A stretch of DNA of 64,000 nucleotides. It comes from Liolophura sinensis (Eukaryota; Mollusca; Polyplacophora; Chitonida; Chitonidae). Below are positions 14,001 to 26,000 of this stretch, piece after piece; positions within the stretch are counted from its first letter, which is position 1, and the number at the start of each line of letters is the position of its first letter. Both the position numbers and the translations under genes were made by a program. The notes below the pieces were generated by a model. It saw only the letters and a list, made by a program, of their open reading frames with translations, searched no databases and had not been told where the DNA came from. Where the stretch lies: the NCBI RefSeq assembly GCF_032854445.1, contig NC_088301.1:622001-686000 (forward strand), written 5' to 3'.

Positions 14001-17000
14001 GTCACCTCACTCATAGACATTAGCCCAAAGTAAGTCGTCGCCTCACTCACAGACTTGTTTCTGAAGCAAGTTTTCACCTCGCTCACAGACTTCAGCCCAA
14101 GGTAAGCTGTTACCTCACTGACAGACATCAATCCCAAGTAAGTCGTCACCTCACTCACAGACTTCAGTCCTAAGTAAGTCGTCACCTCACTCACATACTT
14201 CAATCCTAAGTAAGTCGTCACCTCATTCACAGACTTCAATCCTAAGTAAGTCGTCACCTCACTCACAGACTTCAATCCTAAGTAAGTTGTCACCTCACTC
14301 ACAGACTTAAATCCTAAGTAAGTCATCACCTCACTCATAGACTTCAATCCTAAGTAAGTCGTCACCTCTCTCACAGACTTCAGCTCAAAGTAAGTTGTCA
14401 CCTGACTCACAGACTTCAGCAAAAAGAAAGTCATCACCTCACTCACAGACTTCAATCCTAAGTAATTAGTTACTTCACTCACAGACTTCAATTTTAAGTA
14501 AATGTCACCTCACTCACAGACTTCAGCCCAAAGTGAGTCGTCACTTCACTCACAGACTTCAACCCAAAGTAAGTCATCATCTCATTCACAGACTTCAGCC
14601 CAAAGTAAGTCATCACCTCACTCACAGACTTCAACCCAAAGTAAGTCATCACCTCACTCACAGACTTCAGCCCAAAGTGAGTCGTCACTTCACTCACAGA
14701 CTTCAACCCAAAGTAAGTCATCACCTCCCTCACAGACTCCAGCCCAAAGTAAGTCATCACCTCACTCACAGACTTCAACCCAAAGTGAGTCGTCACTTCA
14801 CTCACAGACTTCAACCCAAAGTAAGTCATCACCTCACTCACAGACTCCAGCCCAAAGTAAGTCGTCACCTCACTCACAGACTTCAGCCCAAAGTAAGTCT
14901 TCACCTCACTCACAGACTTCAATCTTAGTAAGTTCTTGTCCTTGATTGACAGTTGTATAAGCTTGCGCTCTGTTTAAGTTGTGGATGTTCAGCATTTATA
15001 GCGAGCCTCTTGCTGCTGCTTGTGTACATCTATACGTCCTGAATGCCTTTCCAGCAAAACTTTAGGTGTAAGGAGTTTATTGTGCCTATGATCACAAGGT
15101 TTAAACCTGTAAAGCGGTTTGTCATTTCTTCCAATTGATTTCCTATTCTTTTATGTGGCTGTAGTAGCTTGTCAGATCTTATGTAATAGTTTCCTGCTGG
15201 CGCTGTCTGGTTCCCTTTGGCTTTACCTGGTTTCCTGCTGGCTCTGCCTGGTTCCCTTTGGCTTTACATGGTTTCCTTCTGGCTCTGTCGGGTTTCCTTT
15301 GGCTTTATGTGGTTTCCTGCTGACTCTGCCTGGTTTCCTGCTGACTTTGCCTGGTTTCCTCTATCAATTTACCTAAATGCACATCTAACTGAACAAAAAA
15401 TAAAAAAATTTGTGGTACAACATTTTTAAAAAAGTGTTCCGATCTGATAGTAGGATAGAGAATGTGAGATCAGATGTTAATTTCAGACCAAAGATATCTT
15501 ACTAAAACCTTCTTGTTTGCATTGTACACAGGTGTAGTAATGGTGTATCAAGGACGGCTGCGTATGAACTGCTGACAGAGCTGGCCAGTGGCTCCCAGGA
15601 GAACCTGACATTCATTTGTCAGGAGCTGATATCTATGCATCACCTGTTCAACCCAGACTCAGCTAACGAGTGGGAGGTAAGACACCTGTCGTCTGTCAGA
15701 ATCTGTTATCTATGCATCACCTGTTCTACCCAGACTCGGCTAACGAGTGGGAGGTAAGACACCTGACATTCAGCTGTCACAATCTGATATCCATGTATCA
15801 CCTGTTCAACCCAGACTCGGCTAACGAGTGGGAGGTAAGACACCTGACATTCATCTGGCAGGAGGTGATATCTATGCAGCACCTGTTCTACCCAGACTCA
15901 GCTAACGAGTGGGAGGTAAGACATCTGACATTCATCTGGTAGGAGGTGATATCTATGCAGCACCTGTTCTACCCAGGCTAAGCTAATGACTGGGAGGTAA
16001 GACATCTGACATTCATCTGGCAGGAGGTGATATCTATGCAGCACCTGTTCTACCCAGGCTAAGCTAATGACTGGGAGGTAAGACACCTGTCAGGAGGTGA
16101 TATCTATGCATCACCTGTTCAACCCAGACCCAGCTAATGACTGGGAGGTAAGACACTTGACATTCATCTGTCAAAATCTGATATCTGTACATCACCTGTT
16201 TTACCCAGAAATGGCTAACAAGTGGGAGGTAAGACACCTGACATTCATCAGTCAGGAGCTGGTATCCAGGTATCACCTGTTCAACCCAGTCTCAGCTAAT
16301 GAGTGAGAGGTAAGACATCTGACATTCATTAGTCAGGAGCTGGTATTCAGGTATCACCTGTTCAACCCAGTCTCAGCTAACGAGTGGGAGGTAAGACACC
16401 TGACATTCATTTGTCAGGAGCTGGTATCTATGTATCACCTGTTCTGTAACCTTAACATAGGTGAAGCAAACTTATGGTTCAAAGCAAAGATGATTGAAAT
16501 AAATGATGAGTGAATGTAGTTCAGTTCAACACTTGAATTTGGAGAGAAGGGAGGGAATTTTGAGGGAGAAGGGTGGAAAGAAAGTGCCACAGATGGCACA
16601 TGTAGGTGCATGGTCTTCACATGTAGGATTTGTGATAGTTTATTCCTCCATCTGGAATCCTTAGAGTCCTCATAAAGGTGAGGTGTTCTGAAACACAGCA
16701 TAAAACATCATTAAAGTAAATCGTGTTAGGTTAACCTTACCTTGTATTAATGTGACTGTTGTTTTACCTAATGTGACTGTTGTTTACCTAATGTGACTGT
16801 TGTTTACCTAATGTGACTGCTGTTTTACCTAATTTGACTGTTGTTTTACCTAATGTGACTGTTGTTTACCTAATTTGATTGTCCTTTATCTCTCCAGTAC
16901 ATGCCACCTGTGGATGGACGAGCAGACTGTGGGTTTGTGGGCCTGAAGAATGCCGGTGCCACGTGTTACATGAACTCTGTCATCCAGCAGCTATTCATGA

Positions 17001-20000
17001 CCCCAGGGATCCCTGACACGGTGCTGGGGGTGGATGAGGAAAACCCTGATGAGGACAGGTAATATGTACCACTCTCCTCAGTGTGTTTTACCAGATCCAG
17101 CAGATGTATGGTCATCTGTTGGAGAGTAAGCTCCAGTACCATGTCCCTAAGTGGCTCAGGAAGTCTGTTGTCAGTTCTTACCTGTATACTTACTCTGCTA
17201 TGTTTTGTTTCACAGTGTGTTTCACCAGATCCAGCAGATGCATGGTCCCCTGTTGGAGAGTAAGAGTGGTTCTGGAAGTCTGTTGTCAGACCTTACCAGT
17301 ATAATTGCTCTCCTGTGTTTTGTTTCACAGTGTGCTTGAGTGGATTCAGCAGATATATGGTCACCTGTTGGAGAGTAAGCTCCAGTAACATGTCCCTAGG
17401 TAGTTCTGGAAGTCTGTTGTCAGACCTTACCTGTATACTTGCTCTCCTGTGTTTTGTTTCACAGTGTGCTTTAGCGGATCCAGCAGATATATGGTCATCT
17501 GTTGGAGAGTAAGCTCCAGTAACATGTCCCTAGGTGGTTCTGGAAGTCTGTTGTCAGACCTTACCTGTATACTTGCTCTCCTGTGTTTTGTGTCACAGTG
17601 TGCTTTAGTGGATCCAGCAGATATATGGTCACCTGTTGGAGAGTAAGCTCCAGTAACATGTCCCTAGGTGGTTCTGGAAGTCTGTTGTCAGACCTTACCT
17701 GTATACTTGCTCTCCTGTGTTTTGTTTCACAGTGTGCTTTAGCGGATCCAGCAGATATATGGTCATCTGTTGGAGAGTAAGCTCCAGTAACATGTCCCTA
17801 GGTGGTTCTGGAAGTCTGTTGTCAGTTCTTACCTGTATACTTACTCTGCTATGTTTTGTTTCACAGTGTGTTTCACCAGATCCAGCAGATGTATGGTCAC
17901 CTGTTGGAGAGTAAGAGTGGTTCTGGAAGTCTGTTGTCAGACCTTACCTGTATACTTGCTCTCCTGTGTTTTGTTTCACAGTGTGCTTGAGTGGATTCAG
18001 CAGATATGTGGTCACCTGTTGGAGAGTAAGCTCCAGTAACATGTCCCTAGGTGGTTCTGGAAGTCTGTTGTCAGACCTTACCTGTATACTTGCCCTCCTG
18101 TGTTTTGTTTCACAGTGTGCTTTAGTGGATTCAGCAGATATATGGTCATCTGTTGGAGAGTAAGCTCCAGTACTATGTCCCTAAGTGGCTCTGGAAGTCT
18201 GTTGTCAGTCCTTACCTGTATACTTACTAACTACTTGCTATGTTTTGTTTCACAGTGTGTTTTTCCAGATCCAGCAGATGCATGGTCACCTGTTGGAGAG
18301 TAAGAGTGGTTCTGGAAGTCTGTTGTCAGACCTTACCTGTATACTTACTACCCTGTGTTTTGTTTCACAGTGTGTTTTACCAGATCCAGCAGATGTATGG
18401 TCACCTGTTGGAGAGTAAGCTCCAGTACCATGTCCCTGAGCGATTCTGGAAGGTGTTTAAACTCTGGGGGCAGACTATCAATGTGCGGGAACAGCAGGAT
18501 GCTTTTGACTTCTTCCAGGCTCTCATTGATCAAGTTGACGAGCATCTCAAGGTGAGAAGTAGTCATGAATTGAGATCAATTAATCTGTGATTAAGGTAAA
18601 AGGGGTCATATTTTGCCAGCTTGTGTGCAAGCAGATAACTCCTGTATGAAGAACTTGGATATTTGTGTATAAAGATGACATTCTGAATACTGCTATATTA
18701 AATTGTTTTTTTTTTTTACAGATATTTAAGTTATAGTTTTTCCAAGTGCTTAATTAATTTAGTGAAAGTCTGACCTTATCATATCTTTCCATCTATTGTC
18801 AGAAACTTGGAAAGGAGAAAGTCTTTATGAAAAAATTTCAGGGAATTTTCTCTGATCAGAAAATCTGTAAGGATTGTCCACACAGGTGAGTTACAGGTCT
18901 TTTTGCATGGCTACTCTTATATCATGTACCAGTACACTTTCTTGTCTACTTTTTCATACCTACTTTATGTTGGATCCAAATCTTTTGACCACCAAACTCT
19001 TCTGACGGCTTGAAAGATGCCCTGGATCAGGCCTTGACAGTTTTCATTATTCTGCATACATAAATGAGCCGAGTAAAATAGGAATGGTTTTATGCTGACT
19101 GGTGTTTTGTTTTCCCAATGGCTAGGTACGAGAGAGAGGAGGCTTTCTTTGCGCTGAACCTGACGGTGAAGAATGCTACCTTGCAGGACTCCCTCGACCA
19201 GTTTGTGAAGGGGGAGCTTCTAGAGGGGGACAACGCTTATTTCTGTGAGAAGTGTGGAGAAAAGGTCAGCGGAACTCTGTAATAATATCCCTTTGGGTTT
19301 TTGCTTGTTTAATGTATTCCATCCTTCTCATTGGTCATTGGTTTCCATGCTGTAACTTGTATCAATTTTTATAGAATTTTATGTGCCGGTTCACTTTGAA
19401 TAGACATGTACGTGTATTTCTTTTTTCTGCATATAATATTTTCTTTGCTTCCTTTTTGGAGTGCATGTCTTGCACAATCTCTAGTATTCCATGTGTCTTT
19501 TATATGTTGTTACAGAGAAACACAATAAAGAGGATGTGTATTAAGACGTTGCCACCGGTGCTCTGTATCCAGCTGAAGAGGTTTGGGTATGACTGGGAAT
19601 CCAACAGGGCTCTAAAGTTTGACGACTACTTTAAGGTGAGATAAAAGGCAGGCGTGATAGAAATGGTGCCCGTCTGTCAAAGCGGTCACAAAATGAACTT
19701 GGGGTAGATGTAATGTCCATGGCAAGATATAGTGAAGAGATATGTCACAGTGGTAAATACACTGGGTATAATGCTGCAGGCACTGCAGTATTTGCTCAAT
19801 CCCACCAGCCATCTCTGTTGTTTTGAGGAGGACTGTTGGTATTACCCGCTCTGATTGGTGGTAAAGTCTTGGTGACAATAAGCCGTCAACAATACTGGTG
19901 TGGCCTTTTGAGGAGGACTGTTGGTATTACCTGCTCTGATTGATGGTGGAGCCTTGGCAACAGTAAGCAGTCAACAATACTGGTGTGGCCTTTTGAGGAG

Positions 20001-23000
20001 GACTGTTGGTATCACCCGCTCTGATTGGTGGTGGAACCTTGATGATGATAAGCAGTCAACAATACTGGTGTGGCCTTTTGAGGAGGACTGTTAGTATTAC
20101 CTGCTCTGATTGATGGTGGAGCCTTGGCAACAGTAAGCAGTCAACAATACTGGTGTGGCCTTTTGAGGAGGACTGTTAGTGTTACCTGCTGTGATTGGTG
20201 ATGGAGCCTTGGTGACAGTAAGCAGTCAACAATACTGGTGTGGCTGTTTGAGGAGGACTGTTAGTGTTACCTGCTCCGATTGGTGATGGAGCCTTGGTGA
20301 CAATAAGCTGTCAATGATACTTGTGTGGCCTTTTGAGGAGGACTGTTAGTATTACCTGCTCTGATTGGTGGTGGAGCCTTGGTGACAATAAGCAGTCAAC
20401 GATACTGGTGTGGCTGTTTGAGGAGGACTGTTAGTGTTACCTGCTCCGATTGGTGATGGAGCCTTGGTGACAATAAGCTGTCAATGATACTTGTGTGGCC
20501 TTTTGAGGAGGACTGTTGGTATTACCCGCTCTGATTGGTGGTGGAACCTTGATGATGATAAGCAGTCAACAATACTGGTGTGGCCTTTTGAGGAGGACTG
20601 TTAGTATTACCTGCTCTGATTGATGGTGGAGCCTTGGCAACAGTAAGCAGTCAACAATACTGGTGTGGCCTTTTGAGGAGGACTGTTAGTGTTACCTGCT
20701 GTGATTGGTGATGGAGCCTTGGTGACAGTAAGCAGTCAACAATACTGGTGTGGCTGTTTGAGGAGGACTGTTAGTGTTACCTGCTCCGATTGGTGATGGA
20801 GCCTTGGTGACAATAAGCTGTCAATGATACTTGTGTGGCCTTTTGAGGAGGACTGTTAGTATTACCTGCTCTGATTGGTGGTGGAGCCTTGGTGACAATA
20901 AGCTGTCAATGATACTTGTGTGGCCTTTTGAGGAGGACTGTTAGTATTACCTGCTCTGATTGGTGGTGGAGCCTTGGTGACAATAAGCAGTCAACAATAC
21001 TGGTGTGGCCTTTTGAGGAGAACTGTTGGTATTACCCGCTCTGATTGGTGGTGGAGCCTTGGTGTGGCCGTTTGCGTAGTCTAACATTTGTTGAAGACCA
21101 CTTTTCTTCCACCAGTGTAGTGTGCATATCTGAACTTCATACGTGAGAAAGTTCATCATTGAATAGCCAATGGTCGATAGTTTAAGCTGCTCCACCCATT
21201 TTACTGACCACCATTGTATAACTGAACAATTATTGAGTATAATGTTAAACAACAAGATAAATAAGTAAATTGAATGTGACTGTGGTGAATGCTCAGCCCA
21301 TCGTTTTTGTGTACGCCATACGTCTTGGGGATGTCATGGACAAATGCTCATGGTTTACCAAGTCCATCTTCCTGTCAGCCAGGTTGATCCTTGCATAGGC
21401 TTCATAACAGTGGACTGGTTTGTTGCTGTGTAGTTTCCGTGGACGTTGGTCACAACACTAAGTAACGTTTTACTGGTTTGTTGCCGTGTAGTTTCCATGG
21501 ACGTTGGTCAGAACACTAAGTAACGTTTTTCTGCTTTGTTTGCCGTGTAGTTTCCGTGGACGTTGGTCAGAAAACTAAGTAACATTGTACTGCTTTGTTT
21601 GCCGTGTAGTTTCCGGGGACGTTGGTCAGAACACTAAGTAACGTTTTCCTGGTTTGTTGACTTGTAGTTTCCATCGACATTGGTCACAACACTAAGTAAC
21701 GTTTTCCTGGTTTGTTTGCCGTGTAGTTTTTGTGGACGTTAATCAGAACACTAAGTAACGTTTTACTGGTTTGTTGCCGTGTAGTTTCCGTGGACGTTGG
21801 TCAGAACACTCAGTAACGTTTTACTGGTTTGTTGCCGTGTAGTTTCCATGGACGTTGGTCAGAACACGAAGTAATGTTGTACTGGTATGTTGACTTGTAG
21901 TTTCCGTGGATGTTGGTCAGAACACTAAGTAACGTTTTACTGGTTTGTTTGACTTGTAGTTTCCGTGGACATTGGTCACAACACTAAGTAACGTTTTCCT
22001 GGTTTGTTTGCCGTGTAGTTTCCGTGGACATTGGTCAGAACACTAAGTAACATTGTACTGGTTTGTTTGCCATGTAGTTTCCGTGGACGTTGGTCAGAAC
22101 ACCAAGTAGCGTTGTACTGGTTTGTTGACTTGTAGTTTGCGTAGACATTGGTCACAACACTAAGTAACGTTTTCCTGGTTTGTTTGCCGTGTAGTTTCCG
22201 TGGACCTCGGTCAGAACACTAAGTAACTTTTTCCTGGTTTGTTTGCCGTGTAGTTTCTGTGGACGTTGGTCAGAACACCAAGTAGCGTTTTCCTGGTTTG
22301 TTTGCTGTGTAGTTTCCGTGGACGTTGGTCAGAACGCCAAGTAGCGTTTTCCTGGTTTGTTTGCCGTGTAGTTTCCGTGGACGTTGGTCAGAACACCAAG
22401 TAGCGTTGCACTGGTTTGTTTGCCGTGTAGTTTCCGTGGATGTTGGTCAGAACACTAAGTAGCGTTTTACTGGCTTGTTTGACTTGTAGTTTCCGTGGAT
22501 GTTGGTCAGAACACTAAGTAACGTTGTACTGGTTTGTTGACTTGTAGTTTCCGTGGACGCTGGACATGGAGCCTTACACCACAGAAGGAATGGCATTAAG
22601 GGAGAACTCTAGTCCATGTGGGAGCAGCAGTGGTTATGACACGGACAACACAGACAGAACAGATGGAGAGCTGCAAACAGCGGAGATAACTTCAGAGGAT
22701 CCCAAACCATACCAGCCCATAAACTATGAGCTGGTGGGCATTGTTGTACACAACGGGCAAGCTAATGCTGGTCACTACTATTCCTTCATAAAAGACAGGA
22801 GGTAAGAAAATAATGGTATGAACACATCTGGTATCTGATGAGAATTGTCGTTGTTGGTTAGGTATGTACACGTAGACATTGCATAAACCTGCATCCTAAA
22901 ATCATAGATAGTGGGTGGCTTGGTGACAAGTCACTTTGTAGGCAACACCAGATAAATGTGATGGGATTGAAATTATGCCTACAATGACACTTGAAATACA

Positions 23001-26000
23001 GTATTTCATCTAAAGTTTGCTCGTTACATAATGCATATTCACAAGGACAGAAATAAGAATTTTTCTGATGAGAAATTAATCCAACTTCACAAAAACTCTC
23101 AAGTGGACCTCCAAGATGGATGAATCATTCAGAATAAAGCAAAAAGTGCCACGTGGAACATGCTAAATTGTAGCATTATATCTGACAGAAATACTGTCAA
23201 CTCTCTTTACAGTGACCAGTTTGGGTTTTGTAGAGTGTCAGTTGTATGGGATATATTGAATGCACTTGAAGAAAGAAGGCTTGATCTTGAAGACACTACA
23301 CTCATAACCTCATCCCTAGCAGACTGATGGGCATTAGACCATAAGGCCTGCGCTACATGCACATGGGATGTGGCTTATTTGGGCACAGCTGTAAATCCAA
23401 GTGTAGAGAATGGATTCCCATGACTACATGTATAAGGTGGTGGATGTGGGTATCAGTTTTGTGTCAAAAGTCAATACCCTGTTGGTGTAAGGAGACTTAC
23501 ATTTAACCAGAACACTTGATTTGTTTACAGGGGCACAGTGCTAACCAACAATCAGAGAGGAAAGTGGTTTAAATTCAATGATAACATTGTGGAGGAGTTT
23601 GAGATGAGCGAAACAACTCTGGAGGCAGAGTGCTTTGGGGGAACATATAAAGCCAAGATCTACGACCAGTGTAAGATAATCTCCCTGCTTACAGACAGCT
23701 TTGTTGTGTATACTTTACATGTATTTAAAATGCTACCTCAGTCCCAAGATAAGCCAGCTGGAAATATTAAAATGACATGAAGCATACCCTATGGAACACA
23801 GCTGACACCATGGTTTTAATTAGGTTAATGAAAACTAGTTAACACCATTTAACCCCTATAAGCTAAGTCCTGGAAAACAAAATTTTCAGCAATTACCATA
23901 AACTTTTGAAGAAGTGACAATGATAATATTCATTATATGACAATGAATCTGGCAGATATGATTTTGCCACTTATTCTTCCCCGCTGTTACTCGCAAGTCG
24001 TGTGCAGATACTCATATTAAATAGAGATGATCTTTCAAACGCTATTGAGTGTGTCACACAACACACTGGCCAGTACGTTTACCTCCCCAAGTAATATCAT
24101 TTTCATGTATTATTTCTACAAATACAAGAATTTGAGTTTGTTTAATTGGTAGATTACTTTTATGATCTGACTAAGCAAATCCCTCGAATGCTGGACATTC
24201 TTGGGATTTAACTCGGCTCTAAGCAAGGTTCAGCGGTATATGGGTATGCGACAAATACTGCTGTAGCGGTGTTAGACTCTTAAACACACCCAGAAGTCAC
24301 ATCAGGCTGTGAAATAGGCTACAGGCTTTCATATGTTGGAGCAACGACATCCTGTACAAAGACACAAGAACTTTGTACATTAATGATTTAACAGAGCTGC
24401 AGTGAAATGAATCCTGCAGAACCACTTTAAGCACGATTTGTATTACACCGATGAGGTAACCTACGTTAAAGTGATTTGATATTGAACCCATGCTTATATA
24501 GCTATCTACCTATTATTACCTGACAGCGAGTTCTTACCCAGAAGACAGATTGAGGTACTGGAACGGTTACATGTTGTTCTATGAGAAGCTGGAGGAGCCA
24601 CAAACTCCGGTGTCAGCCAAAAAGAGTAAAATAACAGCTCCAAGGAGAGCCTTCCCAACTGGCGGCAGGTAAGCCTCTACACTTAACTTTAATTTGTACA
24701 GTGTAGCATTTTTATGTCAGCCTGTAGAGATTTTATATGCTCGCTGCATCGTACATTCATTGGTACTTAAATTGGTGCTGTGTGGTGCGGATATTTATGT
24801 GGGGCATTTTAGATAGAGATTGTGCCACGTTCATGGAAGACTTTTTTCTGTTTACCCTAAGTCCTCACCCATTTCACATATATAAAAGAGCAACTTTCAA
24901 TACAATTTATGCTCCTTTTTAGTGTGATTTTGGAGACAAAACTACATTAGTTGAGTTGATCAGCTTCAGTTTCAGAGCTTCATAAAAAGTATAAAATTAC
25001 AAAGCAGTGTACACTATGTAAACATGTGAAATAATTTAGAATATGACTGATCTGGGAACTGGTTTGTATTTCAGTAAAGCCCAGATGGACTCTGACAGTC
25101 TTGTTGAGCTGACAGAACTCGTCCATAAGGGAGAGAAGCGTGGCATTTTCACGGAGAAAATGCCCGCTCATATTCAACAGGTCATCCGCTCTGAGAATTT
25201 GACCTTCATTAGAAACAGAGATGTATACAGTCAAGATTATTTCAATTTTGTCCGAAATCTGGTTGACAAGAATTCAGTGAGTTACTTCCCTTCATGTGTG
25301 TACATTTGTGTGGTAAATGTTATAATGGAATTTGCTGGTAAATAACCAACAGTTATAGAGAAAGTATTTGACTTTGTGTCATGTGCAGCTGGTACCTTAT
25401 AACCTTCTCTATCAGTACCGCAAATGAAAACTCATCATGTTTTAACTCTTATGTTGTACCTTGACATGCTTGAGCGTTGACATCCACTAACAAAGATAGT
25501 AATGTTAATGAACAAAGTGTTAGGGCTGGTAGGTATTGAGATCTGGGTTGGCACACATGTAGAGCACAATTACATGAGGGGGATATTCCATGGTCGATTC
25601 AGTGTGTACATACTGAGATCAGGGTTGGCACACATGTATGGTACAATAACATGAGGGGGATATTCCATGGTCAATTCAGTGTGTACATACTGAGATCAGG
25701 GTTGGCACACATGTAGAGCACAATAACATGAGGGGGATATTCTATTGTCAATTTGGCATGTACATACTGAAATCAGGGTTGGCACACACGTAAGGCACAA
25801 TAACATGAGGGGGATATTCCATGGTCGATTTGGTGTGTACATACTGAGATCAGGGTGGGCACACATGTAGGGTACAGTAACATGAGGGGGATATTCCATG
25901 GTCAATTCAGTGTATACATACTGAGATAAGGGTTGGCACACATGTAAGGGACAATAACATGAGGGGAATATTCCATTATTGATTCGGTGTGTACATACTG

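Noticed and set aside
14494-14945. Ser/Gln/His-rich frame on plus and KSVSEVTTY-type frame on minus
   Set aside because: Both are readings of the 36-bp junction-derived array; in the true exon frame each unit contains a stop.
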